A stretch of DNA of 64,000 nucleotides from Clostridium sp. Marseille-Q2269 (GTDB lineage: Bacteria > Bacillota > Clostridia > Clostridiales > Clostridiaceae). A model generated the notes under the pieces. That model made no database searches, was not told the DNA's origin, and saw only the letters and a program-made list of their open reading frames with translations. The translations under genes were made by a program, and so were the position numbers. Where the stretch lies: positions 62,001 to 126,000 of the forward strand of contig NZ_CALSFS010000008.1 of NCBI RefSeq assembly GCF_943736985.1. The letters are read 5' to 3'. Of this stretch, positions 47,402 through 57,520 are shown piece after piece; the first letter of the stretch is position 1; each line of letters opens with the position of its first letter.

Positions 47402-50400
47402 CTATTTAACAACTTTCATTGCTATATTGTAATCTTCTCCGTTTATTTTACATTGAGTGTAATCTGCATTTTCATCATAACTAATTTTTTGTGATAGAGT
47501 CTCTGCTTTTATTTCATCTTCATATTTTTTAACTATGGCATTTAAAGTATCATTTCCTGATACATATAAATTAATTTTATCTGCCACTTCAAATCCGCTT
47601 TCTTTTCTCATATTTTGTACTTTACTAAGTATTTCCCTTAAGAAACCTTCTTCTTTTAATTCTTCTGTAATATGCGTATCTAGTACTACACCTATTTCTC
47701 CTTCACCAGCAAAAGCAAATCCTTCTAGTCCTTGCATTGTTACAAGTAAATTTTCTGCTGTAAGTTCTATTTGATCTTCACAACCTTCAATATCTATAAA
47801 TACAGACTTACCATTATTTATATTTTGAGCTAATTCCATTTGGTTCATAGCACCTATAGTTTTTCTGATAGCAGGTATAAATCTTCCATATTTTTTACCT
47901 AATACAGGTAAATTAGGCTTTATTTCAAAATTAACATAGTTAGAAAGATCTGCTCCAGATACAACTTTCTTTATATTAAGCTCTTCTTTTATTATATCCT
48001 CATAATATTCTGGTAATTCCTTTGTGCTAACTAACATCTCTTGAAGAGGCTGTCTGTTCTTTATATTAACTGAATTTCTAGCACTACGTCCTAATTTAAC
48101 TATTTTATAAGCTAAATCCATTTTTCCTTCTAAATCTTTATCCATACTACTTTCATCATAAGATGGCCATTTACACAAATGAATACTTTCTTTTGCATCT
48201 TTATCTAGATTTACAACTAGATTTTGATACATTTCTTCTGTAATAAATGGTACAAATGGTGCCCCTACTTTTATTACTGTAGTTAAAACTCTATATAATG
48301 TTGTATATGCTCCAATTTTATCATCTGTAAGTTCTGTACTCCAAAATCTTGATCTATTACGTCTAACATACCAATTTGAAAGTTCATCTACAAAATCTTC
48401 AAGTAATAATGAAGCTTGAGTTATTCTATAGCTATCTAAATGTTCTTCTACATCTTTAATTAAAGAATTAAGCTTAGATAATATCCATTTATCCATTACA
48501 TGTTCTGATTTAAAGTTCTTATATTCTAATGGGTTAAAGTTATCTAAATCTGCATATAAAACATAGAATGAATATACATTCCATAATGTACTTAAGAATT
48601 TTCTTTGAGTTTCTCTTACATCTTCTTCTGAAAATCTTGTTGGTAACCATGGTGCACTAGCTGTATAGAAATGCCATCTTGCCGCATCAGCTCCTTCATT
48701 TTCTAGTACATCAAATGGGTCAACTACATTTCCCTTAGATTTTGACATCTTAAGTCCACGTTTATCTAATACATGGCCTAAAACTATACAGTTTTCATAA
48801 GAGCTCCTTCCGAATAATGCTGTAGATATAGCAAGTAACGTATAGAACCATCCTCTAGTTTGGTCTACAGCTTCTGATATAAATTGAGCTGGGAATGTTT
48901 TATCAAATAATTCTTTATTTTCAAATGGATAATGATGTTGTGCAAAAGGCATAGAACCTGAATCAAACCAGCAGTCTATAACTTCATTCGTTCTAGTCAT
49001 TTCTTTTCCACAGTGTGGACAATTTAATTTAACTGCATCTATGTATGGTTTATGAAGTTCTATGTTTTCTGGAACATCTATTCCTTTTTCCTTTAATTCT
49101 TCTATACTTCCTATACACTCCCTGTGTCCACAGTCGCATTCCCATATTGGAAGAGGTGTGCCCCAGTATCTGTCTCTAGAAATACCCCAGTCTATTACAT
49201 TCTCTACGAATTTTCCAAATCTACCTGTTCTTATATGATCAGGATACCAATGTATACTATTATTATTTTTTACTAAATCATCCCTTAAAGATGTCATTTT
49301 TACAAACCAACTATCTTTTGGATAGTATAAAAGTGGTGTATTACATCTCCAACAATGTGGATAAGAATGTGTAAATTTTTCTGATTTATAAAGCATACCA
49401 TTTTCTTTTAGATATTCTAATATTTTAGGGTCTGCTTTTTTTACAAACATTCCCTTCCATGGTTCTACTGAATCTACAAAATTACCTTCACTATCAACTA
49501 AATTTATTAAAGGTAAATCATACTTTTTACCTGTTTTACTATCATCATCACCATAAGCTGGAGCTGTATGAACTATACCAGTACCATCTGTAAGAGTTAC
49601 ATAATCCGCATGTACTACGTAGAATGCTTTCTTTTCAGGTGCTTCAAATTTAAATAATTGTTCATATTCAACGCCTACTATTTCTTCACCCTTAAATTCT
49701 TTAACTATTTCACATTCACCTTGTATTACTTTTCCTAAAAGTTCCTTAGCTAATATATAATGTTCTCCATCATTTAATACTTCCACATAATCATAAGACT
49801 TATTTATTGCTAATGCTACGTTACTTGGTAATGTCCAAGGAGTTGTAGTCCAAGCAAGAAAATATTTATTTTCTTCTCCTTTTATTTTGAATTTAACAAA
49901 AGCTGTTGACTCTTTCACGTCCTTATATCCTTGAGCCACTTCATGAGAAGATAATGCAGTTCCGCATCTTGGACAATACGGTGTTACTCTATGGCCTTTA
50001 TATAAAAGTTCTTTTTTCCACATTTGTTTTAATGCCCACCATACAGATTCTATATAGTTATTGTCATAAGTTATATATGGATTATCCATGTCTACCCAAA
50101 ATCCTAATTGTTCAGACATTTGCTTCCAAAGACTTGTATATTTAAATACACTATCTTTACATTCTGTAACAAACTTTTCTATGCCGTATTCTTCTATTTG
50201 TGGTTTACCTGATATACCTAATTTTTTTTCTATTTCAAGTTCTACCGGAAGTCCGTGTGTATCCCAACCAGCTTTTCTTAATACCTTATATCCTTTCATA
50301 ACTTTATATCTTGGAATAAGATCTTTCATTACTCTTGTAAGAACGTGTCCTACATGTGGTTTACCATTAGCTGTTGGTGGTCCATCATAAAATGTAAAAT

Positions 50401-50518
50401 ATTCCCCATCTTCATTTGAATTTAAACTTTTTTCTATTACATCTTTACTTTTCCAAAGATTAGCTATATCTTTTTCTCTTTGCACAAAGCTTTTATTAGA
50501 ATCGATTTTATTGTACAT
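47402..50518 (-). CDS. ileS: isoleucyl-tRNA synthetase, long (type 2-like)
   Basis: 1038 residues. Class I synthetase: HIGH-like '[13 protein letters not shown]' (about 48-60), editing domain in the middle, '[12 protein letters not shown]', KMSKS '[16 protein letters not shown]' (about 595), anticodon-binding C-terminal half. Length and the PHVGH form place it with the eukaryote-like IleRS2 group, which tends to resist mupirocin. It charges tRNA-Ile. ATG at 50518 follows GGAGGGAG. A T-box leader upstream senses uncharged tRNA-Ile. Confidence 0.97.
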   Translation of the reverse strand: MYNKIDSNKSFVQREKDIANLWKSKDVIEKSLNSNEDGEYFTFYDGPPTANGKPHVGHVLTRVMKDLIPRYKVMKGYKVLRKAGWDTHGLPVELEIEKKLGISGKPQIEEYGIEKFVTECKDSVFKYTSLWKQMSEQLGFWVDMDNPYITYDNNYIESVWWALKQMWKKELLYKGHRVTPYCPRCGTALSSHEVAQGYKDVKESTAFVKFKIKGEENKYFLAWTTTPWTLPSNVALAINKSYDYVEVLNDGEHYILAKELLGKVIQGECEIVKEFKGEEIVGVEYEQLFKFEAPEKKAFYVVHADYVTLTDGTGIVHTAPAYGDDDSKTGKKYDLPLINLVDSEGNFVDSVEPWKGMFVKKADPKILEYLKENGMLYKSEKFTHSYPHCWRCNTPLLYYPKDSWFVKMTSLRDDLVKNNNSIHWYPDHIRTGRFGKFVENVIDWGISRDRYWGTPLPIWECDCGHRECIGSIEELKEKGIDVPENIELHKPYIDAVKLNCPHCGKEMTRTNEVIDCWFDSGSMPFAQHHYPFENKELFDKTFPAQFISEAVDQTRGWFYTLLAISTALFGRSSYENCIVLGHVLDKRGLKMSKSKGNVVDPFDVLENEGADAARWHFYTASAPWLPTRFSEEDVRETQRKFLSTLWNVYSFYVLYADLDNFNPLEYKNFKSEHVMDKWILSKLNSLIKDVEEHLDSYRITQASLLLEDFVDELSNWYVRRNRSRFWSTELTDDKIGAYTTLYRVLTTVIKVGAPFVPFITEEMYQNLVVNLDKDAKESIHLCKWPSYDESSMDKDLEGKMDLAYKIVKLGRSARNSVNIKNRQPLQEMLVSTKELPEYYEDIIKEELNIKKVVSGADLSNYVNFEIKPNLPVLGKKYGRFIPAIRKTIGAMNQMELAQNINNGKSVFIDIEGCEDQIELTAENLLVTMQGLEGFAFAGEGEIGVVLDTHITEELKEEGFLREILSKVQNMRKESGFEVADKINLYVSGNDTLNAIVKKYEDEIKAETLSQKISYDENADYTQCKINGEDYNIAMKVVK

Positions 50519-50559
50519 AATCTATTGCTCCCTCCTATAATTAATATTTCCCATATTAA

Positions 50560-50820
50560 ATAAAAAAACTCCATCCACAATAGGACGAAGTTACATTCGC
50601 TATACCACCTATAAAACTTTAAACAATTTTCAAGTACAATATAATTTTAATATTATATTAGACTCTATTCTTTAACGCAGAAATACGAGAGAACTTACTT
50701 GCAAATCTTTCAGTCTCCAGCTCCCAGGGGATTTTCTCTAGATCTATTCTGTAGACTTTCACCAACCGCCCACTCTCTTTAAGAAATCAATTTAAATACT
50801 CTTCCTGTTCACCGCTTTTA
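50560..50820 (-). ncRNA. T-box leader of ileS (specifier ATC, Ile)
   Basis: On the minus strand: 'GAACAGGAAGAGTA' start, stem I with 'AGAGAGTGGGCGGTTGGTGAA', specifier ATC at 50741-50743, 'CCTGGGAGCTG' of stem I end, and the T-box AGGTGGTATAGCG (50598-50610) that pairs with the tRNA acceptor end. A terminator then follows, AACTTCGTCC..GGATGGAGTT plus T7 (50564-50592). Uncharged tRNA-Ile should stabilise the antiterminator and allow ileS transcription. The Ile specifier agrees with the gene. Confidence 0.92.
50564..50592 (-). terminator. conditional terminator inside the ileS T-box
   Basis: Hairpin followed by TTTTTTTA on the minus strand. It competes with the antiterminator that contains the T-box sequence. 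Confidence 0.85.
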
Positions 50821-50921
50821 AGATATTATAGTATACATATTTTTTATTGTCAATTACTTTATTTATAAAAAATTAGAAATATTAGAACATATTTTGAATA
50901 CTATATATTTATTTACTAAAA

Positions 50922-50952
50922 CTAAGTTTAAAATACTTTTAAACTTAGGAGG
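50922..50952 (+). promoter_or_regulatory. hairpin overlapping the SD of the MBL-fold gene
   Basis: CTAAGTTTAAAA / TTTTAAACTTAG form a perfect 12-bp stem with loop TAC (50922-50948). The last two bases of the stem are the first two of the SD AGGAGG (50947-50952). It may modulate ribosome access. Confidence 0.5.
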
Positions 50953-50957
50953 TAAGC

Positions 50958-51596
50958 ATGAAAATTAAATGGTTAGGTCATTCTTGTTTTATTTTAGAAA
51001 GTAGTTCTAAAACTACTATATTAACCGATCCCTATGAACCTAGTATAGGTATTCATAGTCTGAATTATAATTCAGACATATGTACTATAAGTCATAATCA
51101 TTTTGATCATAATTTTAAAGATGATCTAAATAAAAATTGCATAATTATAGATACTCCTATACAGTATAAACATAAAGATTTAAAAATAAAAGGATTCAAA
51201 AGCTATCACGATAAACTTAAGGGTCTTAAAAGAGGAAATAATATAATATTTAAATTTAAAATAGATGGTTATGACATATGTCATCTAGGTGATTTAGGTC
51301 ACTTATTATCAAAAGACTTTATTTCTAATTTAGGTAACATAGATGTATTATTTGTACCCATTGGAGGCAATTATACACTTAATGGTAAAGAAGCTGCTAC
51401 TTTATGTAAAAACTTAAATAGTCATATAGTAATCCCAATGCATTTTGGATTAAATAATATAAAAATCAAACTAGATGGTTTAGAAAATTTTTTACTACAT
51501 ATGGATAAAAGACTGCAAATAGGCTGTGATACAATAACCTTAGAAAACAATATAAGAAATTACACTAATATGGTTTATATACTCAATATGTATTAA
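50958..51596 (+). CDS. metallo-beta-lactamase fold hydrolase (UPF0173-like)
   Basis: 212 residues starting 'MKIKWLGHSCFILES', the typical first strand of MBL-like UPF0173 proteins. The metal motif is 'TISHNHFDHN' (HxHxDH form SHNHFDH), with further ligands His in 'FKSYHDK', Asp in 'CHLGDLGHLL' and His in 'VIPMHFG'. It has no signal peptide, so it is cytosolic. Substrate unknown. Its SD AGGAGG overlaps the foot of a 12-bp hairpin. It is the only plus-strand gene in this stretch. Confidence 0.85.
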   Translation: MKIKWLGHSCFILESSSKTTILTDPYEPSIGIHSLNYNSDICTISHNHFDHNFKDDLNKNCIIIDTPIQYKHKDLKIKGFKSYHDKLKGLKRGNNIIFKFKIDGYDICHLGDLGHLLSKDFISNLGNIDVLFVPIGGNYTLNGKEAATLCKNLNSHIVIPMHFGLNNIKIKLDGLENFLLHMDKRLQIGCDTITLENNIRNYTNMVYILNMY

Positions 51597-51641
51597 TATA
51601 TTTTGCATAAATAATAAAAATACTTTTGTTATATATCAATT

Positions 51642-51673
51642 AAAGCCGCTAAACACATTGTTTAAGCGGCTTT
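51642..51673. terminator. terminator between MBL-fold gene and nrdG
   Basis: AAAGCCGCTAAAC / GTTTAAGCGGCTTT stem, the most GC-rich hairpin in the area, between convergent genes. Confidence 0.75.
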
Positions 51674-51739
51674 CTAAATCCATATAATAATATATTACAG
51701 TGATATATATTATTATAATACTGATAAAACTTACTACTT

Positions 51740-52255
51740 TTATAAATTTAAAGTAACAATTTTATCTTTATTTAAACTTCTTTTTACATCAATTATTCTT
51801 TGATTAGATGATCCTCTATATTTTAAAGATCCATCTTTTTTTAATTTATCATACTTACCATCTACCAGTACATCTATTAAATTCATTAATTCTTTAAGTT
51901 GTACATTTTTATTAACTTCTTCTTTAATATATTCAAAAGTATAGCCTGTATAACACCATATATTTAATCCTAATTCTTTTATTTCTTTAGCTAAAATACT
52001 TAACTCTTTTGTATGTTCTAGTGGTTCTCCTCCACTAAAGGTTACTCCTCTTATTAATGGCATATTACTTTCTATTCTTTTTGATATATCCTTTAGTGAC
52101 ACTTTATCTCCATAGCAAAAGGATTGCATTTCTATATTTTGACATCCTTCACAATTATGTTTACATCCTGATACAAATAAAACTGACCTTAGTCCAGCTC
52201 CATTAGCTAATGAATTATCTAAAAAACCCGCTACTTGTAAATACTTATTATTCAT
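51740..52255 (-). CDS. nrdG: anaerobic ribonucleoside-triphosphate reductase activating protein
   Basis: 171 residues, radical SAM activase: 'FVSGCKHNCEGCQN' gives CxxxCxxC, and 'GVTFSGGEPL' is the SAM-binding motif. It generates the glycyl radical on NrdD. ATG at 52255 follows GAGGTG; the frame can be extended five codons to a TTG at 52270 with no SD. It begins 18 nt after the nrdD stop, an nrdD-nrdG operon. Confidence 0.96.
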   Translation of the reverse strand: MNNKYLQVAGFLDNSLANGAGLRSVLFVSGCKHNCEGCQNIEMQSFCYGDKVSLKDISKRIESNMPLIRGVTFSGGEPLEHTKELSILAKEIKELGLNIWCYTGYTFEYIKEEVNKNVQLKELMNLIDVLVDGKYDKLKKDGSLKYRGSSNQRIIDVKRSLNKDKIVTLNL

Positions 52256-52273
52256 GGCTAAACACCTCAATTA

Positions 52274-54412
52274 TTATACAGTATAGATTTTTTTATGTTT
52301 GGAATTATTTGATGTTCTATCAGCTCTTTCTGCTACTTTGCCAGCTCCAAATCTTTCATCTAAACTTAAATATCCCGTTACCCTTGATATTCCTTGTATA
52401 TTTGTGCTTCCACAATTACAAACGTCCTCTTCCACTCCAAGATATGTTCCACATTCTCTACAATATTTTATATGAAAATTTATTCCCATATATGATATGT
52501 TAGTATTTCTATATGCATATTGAATTATATCCATAATTATTTCTTCTGATGGGTAGTCATCTAATTCAATATAACTTATATGTCCACCATTACATAACTT
52601 ATGATAAGGAGCTTCTATATTAATTTTTTCTTTGATTGATATGGAAAATCCTACTGGTATATGATAACTATTTGTATAATAATTTTTATCTGTAACACCC
52701 TTTATTTCTCCAAAAACTTTCCTATCTTGAAGAATAAATTTACCACTTAAGCCTTCTGCTGGTGTGGCATAACAACTCCAATTCAATCTGTCTATTTCTT
52801 TATATTTATCACAAAAATCTCTTATATATGAAACTATTTTTAGTCCTAATTCTCTGGCTTCTTCTGTTTCTCCGTGATGACTTCCTACAAGTGCTGTTAA
52901 AGTTTCAGCTACTCCTATAAAACCTATAGCCCAAGATCCTTCTTTTAAAATAGGTTCAATAGAATCATCCGGTGATAAATTTTCTGAGCCTTTCATAAGT
53001 CCTTCACCTACAACAAACGGTAAGTCCTTTACCCTTAGTTTTTTTAACACATTATATCTATGCAATAAAGATTCCCTTGCTGATTCTAATCTATTATCTA
53101 GTATCTCAAAAAATTTATGTATGTCTTTTTTAGCTAATATACCGATTCTAGGAAGATTTATAGTTGTAGGAGCTATATTACCTCTACCACCGGGACCTTC
53201 GTCTCCATTTATATTAGAACATACATAGGTTCTGCATCCCATAGTAGCTGGAATTATTCCTTTATCGTAATATTCCTTATTAAAATCCGAATCCATATTC
53301 ATAAAGGTAGGATTCATTCTTTTACCAGCTATCTTAGCAGCTAATTTAAACAAATAATAATATGGATCTTTCTCTTCTCTATTTACTCCATCTTTTACTC
53401 TAAATATTATATTAGGGAATATTGGTTGCTCACCCTTACCTAACCCTTTTTCATATTCTTTTAAGAATATTTCACATATTAAAGCTGCATCTTTACTCTT
53501 TGGTATTCCAATATTTATAGAACTAAATGGTACTTGAGAACCTGCTCTAGAATGCATAGTATTTAAATTATAAACTATTCCTTGCATAGCTTGATGTATA
53601 CGTAATACTAGCCTATCTTCTACTAACTTATCTATTTTTTCTTCCTTGAAACTATCTTCTTCTAAACCTAATTCTTTTAAATCTTCTAGTATATCTTTTC
53701 TTATTTCTGATCTAGTATTAGGAATAAACAATGCCATATCATTATCAAAATTTACATGAGCTTGACCTCCGAACATATCATTTTGAGTAGATTGGAGTAA
53801 TATACAACTTAATTCCGCAGCACTTTCAATTCTCTTGGGAGCATTAATTGTACCATAACCTGTATTAAAACCTCTTTCCAATATTTTACCTGTATCTATA
53901 TTCAAACAATTTACTGTTAAATTGTAACTATCTAAATCATGATAATATATATCTCCGTTTTCGTGCAATTTAGCTAAATGTTTCGGCATTACCCCTAAAT
54001 TGTACCATTTATTAGATTCACTAGCTATTCTTAAAAGTTTAGAACTAAAATTATTGCCTACATTTGCATTATCTCTATCTGTTTCCACTCCTATTTTTTC
54101 TATAGCTTTCATCAATCCAGATTTTATTTCTCTTATTTTTGTTCTTTCTTTTCTATAATTTGAATAAGCATATCCTATTTGCTTAAATCCGCTATCAATT
54201 AAAACATGCTCAACTAAATTTTGTATATCCTCCACGGATATTTCTTTTTTTTGAGAATCTTCTATGTTTTTTATAACACTTTGAGTTAAACTTATATTTT
54301 CACTTTCCTTCATATCAAAAGCAATTTCTTCTGCTGCTCCCTTAATTGCATTTGATATTTTAACAACATTAAACTCTACCTTTCTACCGTCTCTTTTCAC
54401 AACATATAGCAT
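52274..54412 (-). CDS. nrdD: anaerobic (class III) ribonucleoside-triphosphate reductase
   Basis: 712 residues. An N-terminal ATP-cone (1-95, 'VVKRDGRKVEFNVVKISNAI') is the allosteric dATP site. The catalytic barrel follows, with 'CRECGTYLGVEEDVCNCGS', a Cys4-type zinc site, near the C-terminus. The glycyl-radical loop is 'RVTGYLSLDERFGAGK'; the radical Gly is within it. It reduces NTPs to dNTPs under anaerobic conditions with formate as reductant in this class. ATG 54412 follows TAGGAGGAAG. Confidence 0.97.
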   Translation of the reverse strand: MLYVVKRDGRKVEFNVVKISNAIKGAAEEIAFDMKESENISLTQSVIKNIEDSQKKEISVEDIQNLVEHVLIDSGFKQIGYAYSNYRKERTKIREIKSGLMKAIEKIGVETDRDNANVGNNFSSKLLRIASESNKWYNLGVMPKHLAKLHENGDIYYHDLDSYNLTVNCLNIDTGKILERGFNTGYGTINAPKRIESAAELSCILLQSTQNDMFGGQAHVNFDNDMALFIPNTRSEIRKDILEDLKELGLEEDSFKEEKIDKLVEDRLVLRIHQAMQGIVYNLNTMHSRAGSQVPFSSINIGIPKSKDAALICEIFLKEYEKGLGKGEQPIFPNIIFRVKDGVNREEKDPYYYLFKLAAKIAGKRMNPTFMNMDSDFNKEYYDKGIIPATMGCRTYVCSNINGDEGPGGRGNIAPTTINLPRIGILAKKDIHKFFEILDNRLESARESLLHRYNVLKKLRVKDLPFVVGEGLMKGSENLSPDDSIEPILKEGSWAIGFIGVAETLTALVGSHHGETEEARELGLKIVSYIRDFCDKYKEIDRLNWSCYATPAEGLSGKFILQDRKVFGEIKGVTDKNYYTNSYHIPVGFSISIKEKINIEAPYHKLCNGGHISYIELDDYPSEEIIMDIIQYAYRNTNISYMGINFHIKYCRECGTYLGVEEDVCNCGSTNIQGISRVTGYLSLDERFGAGKVAERADRTSNNSKHKKIYTV

Positions 54413-54731
54413 ATTATCTTCCTCCTACCTACAACATATTGTGTCTATATACTTTGAACATTATACTATCTTAAAAATTTTTCAGCAATTTTATATTTAA
54501 ATAAATATAGTGATTAAGTCTAATTAATTCTATTTATCTAACTTTTATATTAAATTTTATACAATATACACACTTGATATTTATATATATTTATACTTCA
54601 ATACAAATTGCATAAACACTTAAATTTATATATTTTTTATTACAAAAAACAACAAGAACGTATATTTTATTTCTGTAAATACAATTTATTGTATTTATAT
54701 AAAAAATATACGTTCTTTTTACATTATATTA
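54413..54731. other. 319-bp intergenic region with nrdD leader and MgtC terminator
   Basis: Contains the nrdD SD and a possible NrdR-like half, ACAACATATTGTGT (54431-54444), then about 200 nt of plain AT-rich sequence. At 54654-54717 there is a compound hairpin (15-bp outer stem AAGAACGTATATTTT, inner stem AAATACAA/TTGTATTT) that ends the upstream minus-strand gene. No ORF seen. Confidence 0.55.
54643..54717 (-). terminator. terminator of the MgtC family gene
   Basis: Outer 15-bp stem 54654-54668 / 54703-54717 with an inner 8-bp hairpin, followed on the minus strand by GTTGTTTTTTG; 15 nt past the stop. Confidence 0.75.
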
Positions 54732-55457
54732 TTATATTTTATTTTTTATTCTATTTATTTTAGTTATATTTATACTGTATATATTTTTATTGCTTCTTAT
54801 ATTTTCTATTACAGATAAAAAGTTTAATTTATTAGTTATAATTATATTCAATCTTATTTTTATTATTTCTTCATCATTAATGCTTCTATTAAAAAATTTT
54901 ATACTCTTTATGTGAATCTGATTTTTTAATAATTCTTTTAAAGTATATTCTATAATATCATTATTAGATAAATATTCTATAGTTATATAGTATTCTCTAT
55001 TTTTATCACTTACTACTCTTTCTATTATCTCAAAAACAATTAAAGATAATATTAAACCTAAGAATCCTATTACACTTAAAAAATAAAATCCTAATCCTAC
55101 AGAAATTCCTATACAAGCCACTACCCAAATACTAGCTGCCGTTGTTAGTCCCTTTACAGAACCTTTGTCTCTTATAATAGTTCCTGCACCTAAAAAACCT
55201 ACACCTGTAATAACTTGGGAAGCCATTCTAGATACATCTGCACTGAGCAAATACTTAAAATCTCCATCTGTTCGTATAATTTCTTTCATATATTGTATTA
55301 TATATAATTGTATCATTACTGCTATACAGGCTCCTATGCATACCAATATATGAGTTCTGAACCCCGCTGGTCTATTCTTTTTTTCTCTTTCAAACCCTAT
55401 GGCTCCACCGATTATTATAGATAAAAATATTCTAAATATAACCTGGTTCCTATCCAA
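54732..55457 (-). CDS. MgtC/SapB family membrane protein
   Basis: 241 residues. Four to five N-terminal helices with the family motifs 'GGAIGFEREKKNRPAGFRTH', 'RMASQVITGVGFLGAGTI' and 'VKGLTTAASIWVVACIG', then a C-terminal ACT-like cytosolic domain (about 145-241). MgtC-type proteins affect growth at low Mg2+ and ATP synthase in Salmonella; this C-terminal domain type is widespread and of unknown role. GTG at 55466 opens the frame, but the AGAGGTG there looks like the SD for TTG at 55457. Confidence 0.87.
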   Translation of the reverse strand: MDRNQVIFRIFLSIIIGGAIGFEREKKNRPAGFRTHILVCIGACIAVMIQLYIIQYMKEIIRTDGDFKYLLSADVSRMASQVITGVGFLGAGTIIRDKGSVKGLTTAASIWVVACIGISVGLGFYFLSVIGFLGLILSLIVFEIIERVVSDKNREYYITIEYLSNNDIIEYTLKELLKNQIHIKSIKFFNRSINDEEIIKIRLNIIITNKLNFLSVIENIRSNKNIYSINITKINRIKNKI

Positions 55458-55512
55458 TATATTCACCTCTATACCTATGAATATATGCCAAGAATTTTAT
55501 CAGGTTACTATT

Positions 55513-56583
55513 TCATACTATTATTTTATTGTTTTTATTAATATACATATTTTTATCAGCTAAATTTATTACTTCTTCATAGCTTTCATTATTATAATTT
55601 TTTAGCTCACTTATACCATAACTAAAATCTATATTTATTCCTCTTATTTTATTTTTATTAATTTTCTCTCTAATATTCTCCATAAAATTTATAACGCCAT
55701 TATCATCTAAATTATTGAATAACACTATAAATTCATCTCCACCAAATCTAAAAAATAAGTCATTATCTCTTAAATATCTTTTTATTAAATTAGCAAAAAC
55801 CTTTAAAATAAAATCTCCAGTACTATGTCCGTAAATGTCATTTATAGTCTTAAAATTATCAATATCAATTAATACTAAAACTTTATTACTTTCCTTTGTT
55901 TCATTTTTCATTATTTCATTAAAATATCTTCTATTAAAAATTTTTGTTAATTCGTCATAATTAGCCTTATATATGAGTTCTTCTTTTATCATGAAGGACT
56001 TTATTATTAATTGCAATTCATCCTTTATATAGTCCATTAACTTCAAGTCTTCCTTTTTAAATCTATAATTTCTCTTTGTACAATCTATATTAATCTGTCC
56101 AAATAATTTGTCATCCATATATATAGGTGCTGAAATTATACAACTAATGTTTAATGCCTTTAGTTCTTTAAATTTATTTATGGTATTCTTATTCAAAATT
56201 TTTTCATCTAACTTTACTGGCTTTTCAATTATAGCCGTTTCTTTAAATCCATTTATCTTATTTAAATAAACTTCTTTTTTGTTAAGCTTTATATTTTTAA
56301 GCTTACTATCATATCCTAGCATTGCTACATAATTAAAGTTTTCTTCGTCATCCATTATTAAAATGCTTCCTTTACTTGCCTTTGGTATTAAATTTATAGC
56401 TGTTTTTAATATTATTTCATATACTTTATCTACGTTTTTTTGTTTATTAACATTTTTTGTCATATCATAAATTATATTCTTAGCACATTGTAGTTTTTTC
56501 ATACTTTTTCTTAAATTTATTATGATGATATTTTCATATATTATCATAATTAAAAATAATATACTGATAAAAACATATAACAT
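55513..56583 (-). CDS. membrane-anchored GAF-GGDEF diguanylate cyclase
   Basis: 356 residues: one N-terminal helix (about 1-22), coiled linker, GAF domain (about 45-190, 'KASKGSILIMDDEENFNYVA', 'ISAPIYMDDKLFGQINID') and GGDEF domain (about 200-356). The active site is intact (RFGGDEF), and an I-site RxxD (RDND) lies five residues before it, so both c-di-GMP synthesis and product inhibition are expected. The GAF ligand is unknown. ATG at 56583 follows GGGGGTT. Confidence 0.9.
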   Translation of the reverse strand: MLYVFISILFLIMIIYENIIIINLRKSMKKLQCAKNIIYDMTKNVNKQKNVDKVYEIILKTAINLIPKASKGSILIMDDEENFNYVAMLGYDSKLKNIKLNKKEVYLNKINGFKETAIIEKPVKLDEKILNKNTINKFKELKALNISCIISAPIYMDDKLFGQINIDCTKRNYRFKKEDLKLMDYIKDELQLIIKSFMIKEELIYKANYDELTKIFNRRYFNEIMKNETKESNKVLVLIDIDNFKTINDIYGHSTGDFILKVFANLIKRYLRDNDLFFRFGGDEFIVLFNNLDDNGVINFMENIREKINKNKIRGINIDFSYGISELKNYNNESYEEVINLADKNMYINKNNKIIV

Positions 56584-56660
56584 ATTAACCCCCAATTAAT
56601 TTATATAATTAATGAATAATATATGCGTTTTATAAAAAAATATATAAAGGAGGTGCTACT

Positions 56661-56837
56661 ATGTTAGGTGAAATTATAGACATGAATGAAGAGAATATCA
56701 TAGTTAAATTTAGCAATGGTTTAAGTTTAGCTTTAGATATTGAAGATATTAATAACAATGCTAAAATAGGCGACAAAATAAACATAAACCCATGTACAGA
56801 GCAAACCCCTTATAATAAAATTATAAATTTTTTCTAA
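56661..56837 (+). CDS. 58-residue small protein
   Basis: Short plus-strand gene with a near-perfect SD, AAAGGAGGTG, 6 nt before ATG. The product MLGEIIDMNEENIIVKFSNG... is acidic, beta-rich with alternating hydrophobics ('ENIIVKFSNGLSLALDIED', 'AKIGDKINI'), and ends in INFF. It looks like a compact SH3/OB-like barrel, but I do not recognise the family. It lies alone between the GGDEF gene (divergent) and ferredoxin. The quality of the SD and the clean frame make it a real gene in my view. Confidence 0.75.
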   Translation: MLGEIIDMNEENIIVKFSNGLSLALDIEDINNNAKIGDKININPCTEQTPYNKIINFF

Positions 56838-57192
56838 TAACTTTTATTTCTCTTGAGTGTATGCAATTTTTATTTTATATCTAATTTATCTACGTATTTA
56901 ACTTTATATACAATAATTCTGATTTATTCTTAAAAACTATTTGAGTAGGATATATCTATGTCCTACTCTATACAACTTATAAGACAAGTTCTATTAGTGT
57001 ATATATCAATCATAAAATAATAATTTCATAGCTTATTGCAGTTTGTCCTACCATCAAAAGTTTAACAATATCACAAATATATTTATTGACATGTTCATTA
57101 TACCAAATATTAGAAATTTAGTAAATCTACTATATTTTTATATTTTGTTAAAATTAGTTTAAATTTTATATTTTATTATATACTATTTATTT
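56838..57192. other. 355-bp intergenic region
   Basis: AT-rich spacer between the 58-codon gene and ferredoxin. The only structure seen is GAGTAGGA/TCCTACTC (56944-56968) with a 9-10-nt loop and no T-run. It could end the small gene's transcript inefficiently. No further gene. Confidence 0.45.
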
Positions 57193-57384
57193 CTATATTA
57201 TGGTTCTTATAGCATTAACAGGACAAGCATATTCTGCCTCTTTACCATATTGTTCTTTTAATACAGGTATTGGATATATTGTTAACTGTGCCTTGTCATC
57301 TTCTCCCATCTCAAATAATCCGTCTCCTATATCTCTACACATGCCACATCCTATACATTTATCCCTATCAATTTCTATCTTCAT
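57193..57384 (-). CDS. ferredoxin, single [4Fe-4S]
   Basis: 63 residues: 'DKCIGCGMCRDIGDGLF' and 'YACPVNAI' supply the four Cys ligands (C-x2-C-x2-C ... C-P) of a [4Fe-4S] cluster, acidic overall. It is a small electron carrier for anaerobic metabolism. ATG at 57384 follows GGGAGATG; the longer frame to 57420 has no better SD. Separate from the Mrp gene by a palindromic terminator. Confidence 0.93.
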   Translation of the reverse strand: MKIEIDRDKCIGCGMCRDIGDGLFEMGEDDKAQLTIYPIPVLKEQYGKEAEYACPVNAIRTII

Positions 57385-57482
57385 TATAAACATCTCCCTA
57401 GAATATAAATTCTTATACAATTATACTTAACTTTTATACTTATTTTTATTCTTAAAATATTTAACTGTATTTAAAACATAAC

Positions 57483-57520
57483 TAATAAAGCTTCAATGAA
57501 TATTCATTGAAGCTTTATTA
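57483..57520. terminator. 38-nt perfect palindrome, terminator of the Mrp gene
   Basis: TAATAAAGCTTCAATGAAT and its exact complement (57483-57501 / 57502-57520), touching the stop codon at 57521. It is symmetrical, so it could act in both directions. Confidence 0.75.
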
